Source: JAATGI01 sp036510675
GTDB taxonomy: Bacteria > Pseudomonadota > Alphaproteobacteria > ATCC43930 > CGMCC-115725
Direction: 5' to 3'
DNA length: 64,000 bases
NCBI GenBank assembly: GCA_036510675.1
Contig: DATCDN010000124.1
Span: forward strand, 1 to 64,000
In this document: piece by piece, positions 16,973 through 24,803 of the stretch
Numbering within the stretch: the first letter of the stretch is position 1
Layout of the letters: every line of letters begins with the position of its first letter
Program-made: the position numbers and the translations under genes
Notes under the pieces: generated by a model
What the model saw: only the letters and a program-made list of their open reading frames with translations
What the model was told of the DNA's origin: nothing
The model's database searches: none

Positions 16973-17493
16973 TGTCAGACGCGTCCGCCGCCGATCTCGC
17001 CGCGCGCGTTCAGCGCCTCGAGGCTATGGAAGCGATCAGGCAGGTCATGGGCGACTATGTGCTGGCGGCGGATGACCGGCACGGCTACAGCGTCAATGTC
17101 GAGCGCACCATGCGGCTCTTCGCGCAGGATGGGGTCTGGGATGGCGGCACGCGCTATGGCCGCCACGAGGGCGGGAGCGCGGTGCGGAATTATCTGCTGC
17201 GCGGACGCGCCGGCATCGACTGGTCGCTCCATCATCTCTCGAATCCGTCGATCGATGTCACCGCGGACGGCCAGTTGGCCCATGGCCGCTGGTATCTCGT
17301 CGAAATGGCGCGCATGCGCAAGGGCGAGAGCGACGAGACGGAAATCGTGTGGCTGGGCGGGCTTTATGACGCCGATTTCGTTCGCGAAGACGGCGCCTGG
17401 AAATTCAAGCAGTTGAAATTCGATTGCCAAATCATTCTCGGGGCGGATGGTCGGGTGATATCGGCGCCCGCTCAATCCGAAAGCAAAACATAG
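16972..17493 (+). CDS. SnoaL/NTF2-like protein
   Basis: The 173-residue product has the cone-shaped alpha+beta pattern of the NTF2-like superfamily: helix LEAMEAIRQVMGDYVLAADD, then RTMRLFAQDGVWDGG, and the strand-rich GRWYLVEMARM and WLGGLYDADFVREDGAWKFKQL. Ring-hydroxylating dioxygenase beta subunits share this fold, so it may be a divergent beta-like partner of the Rieske alpha subunit. A hydratase or isomerase role is also possible. It is coupled to the preceding gene by a one-base overlap. Confidence 0.78.
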   Translation: MSDASAADLAARVQRLEAMEAIRQVMGDYVLAADDRHGYSVNVERTMRLFAQDGVWDGGTRYGRHEGGSAVRNYLLRGRAGIDWSLHHLSNPSIDVTADGQLAHGRWYLVEMARMRKGESDETEIVWLGGLYDADFVREDGAWKFKQLKFDCQIILGADGRVISAPAQSESKT

Positions 17494-17507
17494 GCGGGGA
17501 GGCAACA

Positions 17508-18731
17508 TTGAATAAGCATTTGGGTATCATGCTCGTATCGGCATTGCTGGCCGCGATGGTGATGGCGCCGGGCGCGCGGGCGGCAAAGAATTATGGGCCT
17601 GGGGTCAGCGACACGGAGATCAAGCTCGGCAACACGACGCCCTATAGCGGTCCAATCTCCAGCGTCTCGACCACGGCCAAGACCGAACTCGCCTATTTCG
17701 CGATGCTCAACGCGCAAGGAGGCGTCAACGGCCGCAAGATCAATTTTATTTCCCTCGATGACGGCTACAGCCCGCCCAAGGCCCTGGAGCAGACGCGCAA
17801 GCTGGTGGAATCGGACAATGTCCTGGCGATCGTCGCCACGCCCGGCACGCCGCCCAACGTCGCGACGCATAAATATCTCAACGACAGGCATGTGCCGCAA
17901 TTATTGATCGGCTCCGGCGCGATGCTCTTCGACGATCTGAAACATTTTCCCTGGTCGGCGCCATTCACGCCGTCGATCGACATGGAGGGCCGGGTCTACG
18001 CCAGCTATATCGCGAAAACCAAGCCGGACGCGAAGATCGCGGTGCTTTATCAGGATGACGATTTCGGCCACGGCATGCTCGCCGGCTTCACGAAACAACT
18101 CGGCGATAAAGCCAAAACCATGATCGTGAAGGAGACGAGCTACAACGTGACCGATCCCACGGTCGATTCTCAAATGATCGAGATGCAGGGCTCGGGCGCC
18201 GACGCCTTCGTGTTCATGGGCACCGCCAAAGCCGCCGCCCAGGCCATCCGCAAGGAGTACGATCTCGGATGGAAGCCGTTGCGCATCACCAGCTGGGCGT
18301 CGAGCTCGGTCAGTGGCGCTCTCAAACCGGCCGGGCTCGGCAAATCCATCGGCCTGCTCAGCGCCACGGTGTTTCTGACGCCGGCCGATCCGACGATTAA
18401 GAACGACAAGGAAGTCGGCGATTACCTTGCCTTCCTGAAAAAATGGTACCCCGCCGCCGATCCCGCCGACGTCTTCGTCATCCAGGGCTACATCCAGGCC
18501 CAGCTCACCGAAATCATGTTGAAGAATTGCGGCGACGATCTGACCCGCGCCAATTTGATGAAGCAGGCGCTGTCGTTCAAGAATGTCCGCGTCCCGATGA
18601 TGATGCCCGGCATCATGATCAATATCCAGCCGGGCAGCGCGCAGATGTTCAACCAAATGCAGCTCGTCCGTTTCGACGGAACGGCGTGGGTGCGGTTTGG
18701 CGACATCGTCACGGTCGATACCGCGCATTGA
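17508..18731 (+). CDS. Periplasmic solute-binding protein, LivK type (first of three)
   Basis: This 407-residue protein has a signal peptide (NKHLGIMLVSALLAAMVMA, cleavage after ARAA) and a type I periplasmic binding fold (IKLGNTTPYSGP, then AKIAVLYQDDDFGHG). It would deliver an aromatic or carboxylic solute to a branched-chain-type ABC permease. I chose TTG 17508 because GGGGAGG lies 5-11 bases upstream and it keeps the basic residue before the hydrophobic core; the next ATG (17529) would remove it. It lies 14 bp after the NTF2-like gene and before a VOC gene. The only transporter nearby is the livH/livMG/livF set at 33-37 kb. Confidence 0.88.
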   Translation: MNKHLGIMLVSALLAAMVMAPGARAAKNYGPGVSDTEIKLGNTTPYSGPISSVSTTAKTELAYFAMLNAQGGVNGRKINFISLDDGYSPPKALEQTRKLVESDNVLAIVATPGTPPNVATHKYLNDRHVPQLLIGSGAMLFDDLKHFPWSAPFTPSIDMEGRVYASYIAKTKPDAKIAVLYQDDDFGHGMLAGFTKQLGDKAKTMIVKETSYNVTDPTVDSQMIEMQGSGADAFVFMGTAKAAAQAIRKEYDLGWKPLRITSWASSSVSGALKPAGLGKSIGLLSATVFLTPADPTIKNDKEVGDYLAFLKKWYPAADPADVFVIQGYIQAQLTEIMLKNCGDDLTRANLMKQALSFKNVRVPMMMPGIMINIQPGSAQMFNQMQLVRFDGTAWVRFGDIVTVDTAH

Positions 18732-18745
18732 GGGAGAAACCTCTC

Positions 18746-19210
18746 ATGCCGGAGATCGCGATCATTCGGACCACCCACACCGGCTTCACGGTTGCCGACG
18801 CCGCGACAGCGTCGGCCTTTTTTCGTGATGTCCTCGGTTTTTCAGTGACCGACCCGGTGCGTCATGGCGGTCCGATGGTCGAACGGATGACCGGCGTCCC
18901 CGGCGCGGCATTGGAAATCGTCTTCGCGACCGGCGCCGGTCACACGATCGAGATGATCCAATATGTAACCCCGGTCGTGCCGCCGACACCGCGCAAGCGG
19001 CCCTGTGATCCTGGCTTTGCGCATGTCGCCTTTCAGGTGGACGATATCGATGCCGTGGTCGCGGCGGTCGAAGCGGCCGGGTATGCGGCCTTCAGCTCGC
19101 CGCAAATCGTGCTCAACGGTCCGCGCAAAGGCGGAAAGAATGTCTATGTTCGCGGACCGGAAGGCATCTTTATCGAATTCCAGCAAAGCCCGCCGGCAAG
19201 CCCGGACTAG
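18746..19210 (+). CDS. VOC-family protein
   Basis: A 154-residue single VOC module: first strand THTGFTVAD, HVAFQVDDIDAVV in the middle and a terminal YVRGPEGIFIEFQQ carrying the likely acidic metal ligand. The ATG follows GAGGGAGA and lies 14 bp after the binding-protein gene, so it closes the operon that starts with the Rieske oxygenase. A methylmalonyl-CoA epimerase/glyoxalase-type or decarboxylating role is possible; nothing fixes the substrate. Confidence 0.83.
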   Translation: MPEIAIIRTTHTGFTVADAATASAFFRDVLGFSVTDPVRHGGPMVERMTGVPGAALEIVFATGAGHTIEMIQYVTPVVPPTPRKRPCDPGFAHVAFQVDDIDAVVAAVEAAGYAAFSSPQIVLNGPRKGGKNVYVRGPEGIFIEFQQSPPASPD

Positions 19211-19234
19211 CGCGGGCCGTCGGCCCCCACCCAA

Positions 19235-19258
19235 CCCTCCCCCGCGAACGGGGGAGGG
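19235..19258. terminator. Bidirectional hairpin terminator
   Basis: A 10-bp perfect stem (CCCTCCCCCG / CGGGGGAGGG) closes a CGAA tetraloop, followed by CTTAAA. It lies between the convergent ends of the Rieske operon (19210) and the binding-protein gene on the minus strand (19276). T-runs are poor on both sides. Confidence 0.5.
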
Positions 19259-19275
19259 CTTAAATGAGTCTCCGT

Positions 19276-20514
19276 TCAATGCTTGGTGGCGAAGGCGCAG
19301 CCGCTTTCGGCAAGGGTGCGCCACGCCTCGGCCGCCGGAACGACGCGCTCGATCTCGAGATAATCGGTGGGCGACTTGGCTTCCGTCGGCTTTTTTACCC
19401 GCGCCAGCAACAGGGGCCGCATGGTTTGTCCGTCGGCGCGGATGACGACGTCCTTCATCTCAAAATCGTTGATCGGCAACGCCTTCATTTTGGCGACGAC
19501 GGTCGGGCCATCGGTCGTGCCCGCGGCGCGCACCGCCTTAAGATAATGGAACACGGCGGAATAGGCACCGGCCTGAAAGGCGGTCGGCAGATGCGACTTT
19601 GTCCGCTCGGCAAAACGGGCGGTCCACTGGCGCGTCGCGGCATCGAAATTATGATAGAACGGCGTGACGAGCTCTATATCGTGCACGATCGGCAGGCCGA
19701 GCGCGTGAATCTCCGTCACCGTCAACGTGGCGCCGGCGATTACTTGGGCGCCGCCCATGATGTGAAATTCGTGCGCCTGCTTCAGCAGATTGAGGAGGTC
19801 GAGGCCGGGCGCGAACGGCGCGATGCCTTTGGCCTTCGAGGCCTGTGCCTCAAGCAGATAGCTGGAAAAATCGGGTATGTTGGTGGGGTGGTTCACCGAG
19901 CCGACGATCTTGCCGCCGGCCTTGGTGACGGCGGCGGAAAAGATCTTCGCCAGCGCCCGGCCGTTGGCGTTGTCGGGCGCGATCTCGAACCAGGTGTCGA
20001 TATGCCGCTTCATCAATTCGCGGCCGATCGTGGTCGCGACGCCATAGGAATCCCACACGAACTGGATCGTCATGGGCGAACAGGCGGAGCCGGTAAAGGC
20101 CGGGTTGGCCGGCCCGGAGATGAAGACCGGAACCTTGTAGGTGCGCCCCAGTTCATGGACCGCCAGAGCGGCCGCCGAGCCGGACCCGGCGATCAGGGCG
20201 TCCACTTCATGGCGTCCGATCCAACCTTGAACCACGCTCGAGGCAACGTCCGGCTTGTTCTGATCGTCGGCGGCGATGATCTCGATGCTGCGGCCCAACA
20301 GGGCCGGGCCGAAATCCTCGACGGCCATCCGCGCGGCCGCGACCGAATTGGGGCCGCTGACCTCGGACAAGGGACCGGACAGACCCAAGACCATGCCGAT
20401 ACGGATCGGTCGCGCCGCGTCGGCCGCCTGAGCCTTCATCGCGAACAGCCCGATAGAAGCCAAGGCGATCACGAAGAATGCCGCCCCACAATAGGAAACC
20501 CGGTTCGCGCGCAT
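19276..20514 (-). CDS. Periplasmic solute-binding protein, LivK type (second of three)
   Basis: A 412-residue secreted binding protein with a signal peptide (hydrophobic AAFFVIALASIGLFAM, cleavage near AQAAD) and the type I binding fold (IRIGMVLGLSGPLSEVSG, then ALIAGSGSAAALAVHELG). ATG 20514 is preceded by GGGAGGAG; the longer frame to 20562 runs into the neighbouring gene. It is the last gene of a minus-strand operon behind an alpha/beta hydrolase and an SDR, with a palindromic operator ahead of the hydrolase, so it is probably induced with the meta-cleavage genes. Confidence 0.88.
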   Translation of the reverse strand: MRANRVSYCGAAFFVIALASIGLFAMKAQAADAARPIRIGMVLGLSGPLSEVSGPNSVAAARMAVEDFGPALLGRSIEIIAADDQNKPDVASSVVQGWIGRHEVDALIAGSGSAAALAVHELGRTYKVPVFISGPANPAFTGSACSPMTIQFVWDSYGVATTIGRELMKRHIDTWFEIAPDNANGRALAKIFSAAVTKAGGKIVGSVNHPTNIPDFSSYLLEAQASKAKGIAPFAPGLDLLNLLKQAHEFHIMGGAQVIAGATLTVTEIHALGLPIVHDIELVTPFYHNFDAATRQWTARFAERTKSHLPTAFQAGAYSAVFHYLKAVRAAGTTDGPTVVAKMKALPINDFEMKDVVIRADGQTMRPLLLARVKKPTEAKSPTDYLEIERVVPAAEAWRTLAESGCAFATKH

Positions 20515-20561
20515 CGCGATACTCCTCCCACGAGATTGAAATTTTTGACCCGATTGACCCA

Positions 20562-21263
20562 TCAGAACGACCGCGTCAAGCCGCCATCGACCACGATATT
20601 CTGACCATTGATATAGCTGGCGCCGGCGGATGCCAGAAACGCCACGGTCTTGGCGAACTCCGTCGGGTCGCCGTAGCGGCCGGCCGGAATCCGCGCCGCG
20701 ACCTCGTCCCGCGCCGGCCAGCGCGTCTCGAAATAGCCGGGCAGCACGTTGTTCATGCGAATTTTCCGCGCGGCATAGCGCGCCGCATAGAGTTTGGCGA
20801 AATTGCCCAGCGCGGCGCGCAACGGGGACGAGACCGGAAAGGCAAGATCCGGTTCGACGGCGGCGAAGCTCGACAGGTTGATGATCGCGCCGCCGCCTTG
20901 CGCGATCATCAGCGGCGTCACGGCCCGCGCGATCCGCACGACCGACAGGAAGATCATGTCGAATCCCGCTTGCCAGTCGGCGTCCGCGATCTCCATCAGA
21001 TCGCCGCGCGGCACCGCGCCACAGCTATTGACCACGACATCGATCCGGCCGAACGCGGCATGGGTCTCTTGCACCACGCGTTGGATATCCTCGGGAGAGA
21101 GATTGGACGCGGTGAAGCCCCGCCCGCCCAACTCCTTCCCTAGCGCCTCGCCCTTGCCCGATGACGATGCCACCGCGACCTTGAAGCCGGCCGCGGCCAT
21201 CTCCCGGGCGCAGGCCGCGCCCAAGCCGCTGCCGGCGGCGGTGATCAGCGCGACGCGTTCCAT
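20562..21263 (-). CDS. Atypical short-chain dehydrogenase/reductase
   Basis: The 233-residue protein keeps the SDR nucleotide site (TAAGSGLG, residues 8-15), the NSCG equivalent of NNAG, and INLSS with the catalytic Ser. Where the YxxxK motif should be, the sequence reads FPVSSPLRAALGNFAKLY, so the canonical Tyr and Lys appear replaced. The C-terminal NVVDGG-like strand (NGQNIVVDGG) is intact. It may be a non-classical reductase or a binding protein. It lies 7 bp downstream of the hydrolase gene and 47 bp ahead of the binding-protein gene, all on the minus strand. Confidence 0.82.
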   Translation of the reverse strand: MERVALITAAGSGLGAACAREMAAAGFKVAVASSSGKGEALGKELGGRGFTASNLSPEDIQRVVQETHAAFGRIDVVVNSCGAVPRGDLMEIADADWQAGFDMIFLSVVRIARAVTPLMIAQGGGAIINLSSFAAVEPDLAFPVSSPLRAALGNFAKLYAARYAARKIRMNNVLPGYFETRWPARDEVAARIPAGRYGDPTEFAKTVAFLASAGASYINGQNIVVDGGLTRSF

Positions 21264-21270
21264 CCGCGCC

Positions 21271-22149
21271 TCAGGCGGTGCCGCGCAGAAAGCCGATATT
21301 CAGTGCGTTGAACGCATCCGCCGCTTCGAGATGCGGCCAATGCCCAACGCCTTCCATCATCACGGTCTTGGCATTCGGCATCCAGCCACCGACCATCGCG
21401 ACCTTGTCGTGATCGGTCTCGCGATCGTTCTTCGAGCCGACGACGAGAGTCGGCGCGGTGATTCGGCGCCATTCCTCTTCCCGGATCAGATTGCGCTGCC
21501 GGATATCCATTTTCTGCAGGCACAGTATGTGCTGCATCGCCTGCTTCATTTCCGGCTGCTGGTAGGCGGCCTGGCGCATCGCCATGATGTCGGTCACCCG
21601 ATTCTTTTCGTCATAGACCAGGACGTCGAAGATCGCGCGGATGTTTTTCCAACTGGGATCGTCCGCGGCACCCGAGCGGCCGGAGGCAACCCGCTTCATC
21701 GTCTCGGCGTTGGCGGTCATGCCCGCCACCGACACCAGCGTCAGTTTCTCCACCAGCTCGGGATGGATGATCGCGAAGCGCGCCGCGGCCCAGGAGCCGA
21801 GCGACACGCCGAACAGCGAGGCGCGCCGAAGGCCGACCGCCACCATGAAATTCTTCAGGTGCTCGACATAGTGATGGATTTCGTAATCATGGTCCGGCTT
21901 GTCGGTGAAGCCGCTGCCCAGCATGTCGATGGCGTAGACATTGAAATGCTCGGCATGCGCCGGGATGCTCGGATAGAACGTCTCGATGGTGCCGGCCGTG
22001 CCCGGCAGCATGATCAGCGCGGGCGCGCCCTTCGCGCCGGCATGGACATAGCGTGTCCGGATGCCGCCGGCATCGGCCCAGCCATAATCATGCGGCGTCA
22101 GCGACATTTTCCGCCACATGCTTGGAAAGCGCGGCTCGCCGTTGTCCAT
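21271..22149 (-). CDS. Alpha/beta hydrolase, MhpC/BphD-like C-C hydrolase
   Basis: The 292-residue protein has the nucleophile elbow GVSLGS, an acidic residue in SKNDRETD and a catalytic His in GVGHWPHLE, in the layout of meta-cleavage-product hydrolases. These cleave 2-hydroxy-6-oxo-dienoates into a 2-hydroxypentadienoate and a carboxylic acid, the step between the MhpB-type dioxygenase and the MhpD-type hydratase encoded nearby. ATG 22149 follows GGGAGA at seven bases. The palindrome at 22180-22193 lies 31 bases upstream. A general esterase role cannot be excluded. Confidence 0.83.
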   Translation of the reverse strand: MDNGEPRFPSMWRKMSLTPHDYGWADAGGIRTRYVHAGAKGAPALIMLPGTAGTIETFYPSIPAHAEHFNVYAIDMLGSGFTDKPDHDYEIHHYVEHLKNFMVAVGLRRASLFGVSLGSWAAARFAIIHPELVEKLTLVSVAGMTANAETMKRVASGRSGAADDPSWKNIRAIFDVLVYDEKNRVTDIMAMRQAAYQQPEMKQAMQHILCLQKMDIRQRNLIREEEWRRITAPTLVVGSKNDRETDHDKVAMVGGWMPNAKTVMMEGVGHWPHLEAADAFNALNIGFLRGTA

Positions 22150-22179
22150 CAACGTTCTCCCGGATCAATTAATCTACTA

Positions 22180-22193
22180 ACATGCTAGCATGT
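22180..22193. promoter_or_regulatory. Palindromic operator, copy 1 (GntR candidate)
   Basis: ACATGCTAGCATGT is a perfect 14-bp palindrome located 31 bases upstream of the C-C hydrolase start, on the promoter side of the hydrolase-SDR-binding-protein operon. It recurs upstream of the GntR gene and of the HpaB-MhpB-MhpD operon. Confidence 0.75.
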
Positions 22194-22218
22194 GAAGGTC
22201 GTGGCTACAACGCCATCG

Positions 22219-22911
22219 TCAGCGCGAGACCCGCAGCTTGGTCCGGCTCAATTGCGTTTCATAGGCTTGCCGCGCCTCGGCGGCATTCCCGGCGACCAGT
22301 GCCCGGCGCAGATGCTCCAGCTCCTTGTAGCGTTCCTCCAGCGACTTCGGAAACGCCAGGAACAGGCTCATCGTATTGGTCATGAAATCCAGCCGATCCA
22401 TCATGCTTTCGGCCAGATTGGCGGTCAGCCGCGAATTGGCCATGTCATGCACGATCAGATGGAACTGGCGATTGAGGAGCCGATAGGCACGCGGCAGCGA
22501 ATGGCCGGTCGCGCGGCGGCGCACGACCGAACGGATTTCCTGGGCAACATCATCGAGGGCCAAAAGCTGTTCCGAGGTGCGCCGTTTGGCCGCGAGTTCG
22601 GCGAGCATGCTGCCAACCGCGATGGAGACGCGAAAGAAATCCTCGGCCTCGAATTCGGAATAGCTGGCGACCCGGCAGCCGACTTGCGGCACGATGGTGA
22701 CGAACCCCTCGACCGACAGGCGCTTGACCGCATCCATCACCGGGAAACGGCTGACATCGAATTCCGTCGCGATGGCTTCAATCGCGATCCGATCGCCGGC
22801 CCGGAATTCGCCATCGAGCAAGCGGCCCTTGATGCCGTCATAGACCCGGTTGGCGGCGTTCTCCTTTTCGCGCAACGGGCGGTAGGCGATCGGCCTAACG
22901 GCGGCGGTCAT
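22219..22911 (-). CDS. GntR family (FadR/FCD type) transcriptional regulator
   Basis: A 230-residue regulator with an N-terminal winged helix-turn-helix (about residues 20-85; YDGIKGRLLDGEFRAGDRI, then TEFDVSRFPVMDAVKRLSVEGFV) and a C-terminal all-helical FCD ligand domain containing FHLIVHDMANSRL, whose His residues often bind a metal. It sits between two minus-strand catabolic operons. The palindrome at 23002-23015, 91 bases before its start, suggests autoregulation, and identical sites stand before both catabolic operons. The effector is likely a pathway intermediate. Confidence 0.9.
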   Translation of the reverse strand: MTAAVRPIAYRPLREKENAANRVYDGIKGRLLDGEFRAGDRIAIEAIATEFDVSRFPVMDAVKRLSVEGFVTIVPQVGCRVASYSEFEAEDFFRVSIAVGSMLAELAAKRRTSEQLLALDDVAQEIRSVVRRRATGHSLPRAYRLLNRQFHLIVHDMANSRLTANLAESMMDRLDFMTNTMSLFLAFPKSLEERYKELEHLRRALVAGNAAEARQAYETQLSRTKLRVSR

Positions 22912-23001
22912 CGGTCATCACCGGATGCAATTCCGGCCCCTCGTCGCTTCGGTCAACGGACATTTCCTTCATCGCCCTTCACCGGAAAATTGAGACGGAA
23001 C

Positions 23002-23015
23002 GCATGCTAGCATGT
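23002..23015. promoter_or_regulatory. Palindromic operator, copy 2 (GntR autoregulation)
   Basis: GCATGCTAGCATGT differs from the other copies by only its first base. It lies 91 bases upstream of the GntR gene start and 16 bases past the end of the hydratase gene. Confidence 0.7.
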
Positions 23016-23030
23016 TTTAACGCTCGCGCC

Positions 23031-23843
23031 CTAGCCGAACCGCACCGTCACTTGTCCGAAACGGTCGAATTCGCCCGCGATCACGTCGCCGGCGCGTAGG
23101 TCCCGCAGGATCTTGACGCAAGAGCCGGCCAACACGACATCGCCGGCCGCGAAGCCGATATCGAAATCGGCAAGCTTGTTGGCCAGCCACGCGACGGAGT
23201 TGGCGGGATTGCCAAGCACGGCGCCCAGCGCGCCGGTATCGACGATCTCGGCGTTCTTGCGAAGGATGCCGCCGACGCGGCTCAGCTCGATGCCGGCGAC
23301 GGGCGTTGCCTGGCCGCCAAGAACGATGCGCGAAAATCCCGCATTGTCGGCGATCGTATCGACGATGGTGAATTTGTTGGGGCCGGTTCGATCATAGCGG
23401 CTACCGACGATCTCGATGGCCGGAACCGCGAAGGCGGTGGCGCGCAGCACATCGGTCGCCGTGACGCCCGGCCCGCGCAACGGCGTCGCCATGACGAAGG
23501 CGAGTTCGATCTCCACGCCCGGCATCAGGAGCCGCGCGATCGGCACCGACTCGCCGTCAACCAGGAAGCGGTCGGCGAGCAGATGACCATAATCGGGCTC
23601 GTCGATGCCGCTTTGTTGCTGAACCGCCTTGTTGGTCAATCCGACCTTGTAGCCGCGTACCGTATTTCCCGCCGCGACGGCGTCGCGGATATTGATCAGC
23701 TGAACCTGATAGGCGTCGGCCACGGTGAAATGGGGGAAGGCGGCCGACAACAGAATCGTCGGACGGCAGTCACGCTCCGCCGCCGCCAGCGCCTGCGCGG
23801 CGCGATGCCATTCGTCGTGCCTGCGCGAGTCGGCCTGTGTCAT
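23031..23843 (-). CDS. 2-keto-4-pentenoate hydratase (MhpD/BphH family)
   Basis: A 270-residue member of the fumarylacetoacetate-hydrolase-fold hydratases: GYKVGLTNKAVQQQSGIDEPDYG, then MPGVEIELAFVMATPLRGPG, with the acidic metal ligands in VEIELAF, and DTIADNAGFS. It adds water to 2-hydroxypenta-2,4-dienoate to give 4-hydroxy-2-oxovalerate. Its start overlaps the stop of the MhpB-type dioxygenase gene by four bases, so they are co-translated. The next pathway enzymes (aldolase, acylating aldehyde dehydrogenase) are not in the window. A 2-oxo-hept-3-ene-dioate hydratase is the main alternative. Confidence 0.9.
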   Translation of the reverse strand: MTQADSRRHDEWHRAAQALAAAERDCRPTILLSAAFPHFTVADAYQVQLINIRDAVAAGNTVRGYKVGLTNKAVQQQSGIDEPDYGHLLADRFLVDGESVPIARLLMPGVEIELAFVMATPLRGPGVTATDVLRATAFAVPAIEIVGSRYDRTGPNKFTIVDTIADNAGFSRIVLGGQATPVAGIELSRVGGILRKNAEIVDTGALGAVLGNPANSVAWLANKLADFDIGFAAGDVVLAGSCVKILRDLRAGDVIAGEFDRFGQVTVRFG

Positions 23844-24778
23844 GATTTTGCTCGATCCTCGAATGCGGCGACGCAGCCCATGCCCGTCGCCCAGCGCGCC
23901 ACCGGCTCATAGGCGATCCGGTCCAACTTTCCGTCCCAGGCGGCGGCCAGCGCCAGCCACGCCCCAATCTCATGCGCCCCGTTGCCGGCCTGGTCTTCGA
24001 TCGCGTCTTCGGACCAGGACAAGATCGGGTCGATATTGCCCGCCGTCAGCAGTGAGAGCACTTGCTCGTCCCACGCAACATTGACGCGGCCATTGGTCGT
24101 CGCGCGGCGCGCGCGCACGCTAACGTCGCGCTCGGCGCTGTAGGCATTCATCCGGGGGCGGCCGTTGATGAGATAGTCGCGCCGCTCGTCGCTCAGCGTC
24201 GGGTCGTCGAGCGCGGCCGACGGCACCCAATGCGACAAGCCGCCGGATGCCAGCAGCATCACGGTCGCATCGCCCGGCATGGCCCGCAACGCGGCACCCA
24301 CGGCGCGGCCGAACGCGTGGCATCGGCGAAAGCCCGGCCGGGGCTTGCCGTTAACGCCGATCATGATCGGGATCATCGGGATGTTCAGGGCCGGCGCCAG
24401 CACCGCGTAGGGCTGAACGATGCCGTGATCCACCGACATCGCGACCGAATAGGCCGGGTCGAAGCCGCGTTGCGCGATGCCGTCATAGAGCGCGCGCGCC
24501 ATGGTCGGCCGGACCGGCAAGGGACCCCGCGGGCAATCGTAATCGCCGACCGCGGTAACCGCGCCGATGCCGACACAGAAGGGCGGAAATGCATCGTAGA
24601 AGAAGCCGCGAAAATGGTCGGGACCGAAGACCACGACCACATCGGGCGCGACTCGCGCGATGCGGTCCCGAATTGCCGCGACGCCCGACACGAAGTCGGC
24701 ACCGGGTCCTTCGACCGCGAAGGAGCGATCCCAAAACGGCGAATGCGATAAGCAGGCGGCACCGACGATACGCACCAT
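23840..24778 (-). CDS. LigB-superfamily extradiol dioxygenase (MhpB-like)
   Basis: The 312-residue protein follows E. coli MhpB, the 2,3-dihydroxyphenylpropionate 1,2-dioxygenase: ACLSHSPF near the N-terminus, FGPDHFRGFFYDAFPPFCVG, MSVDHGIVQP and LLASGGLSHW, with the conserved His residues of the class III extradiol iron and acid-base site. It should cleave a 3-substituted catechol. Its own pathway partners flank it: HpaB-type hydroxylase upstream, hydratase downstream. This is the second extradiol dioxygenase in the island and is unrelated in fold to the one at 13.5-14.5 kb. Confidence 0.92.
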   Translation of the reverse strand: MVRIVGAACLSHSPFWDRSFAVEGPGADFVSGVAAIRDRIARVAPDVVVVFGPDHFRGFFYDAFPPFCVGIGAVTAVGDYDCPRGPLPVRPTMARALYDGIAQRGFDPAYSVAMSVDHGIVQPYAVLAPALNIPMIPIMIGVNGKPRPGFRRCHAFGRAVGAALRAMPGDATVMLLASGGLSHWVPSAALDDPTLSDERRDYLINGRPRMNAYSAERDVSVRARRATTNGRVNVAWDEQVLSLLTAGNIDPILSWSEDAIEDQAGNGAHEIGAWLALAAAWDGKLDRIAYEPVARWATGMGCVAAFEDRAKS

Positions 24779-24803
24779 TATCGCTTCCCCCGCGCCATCC
24801 CGC

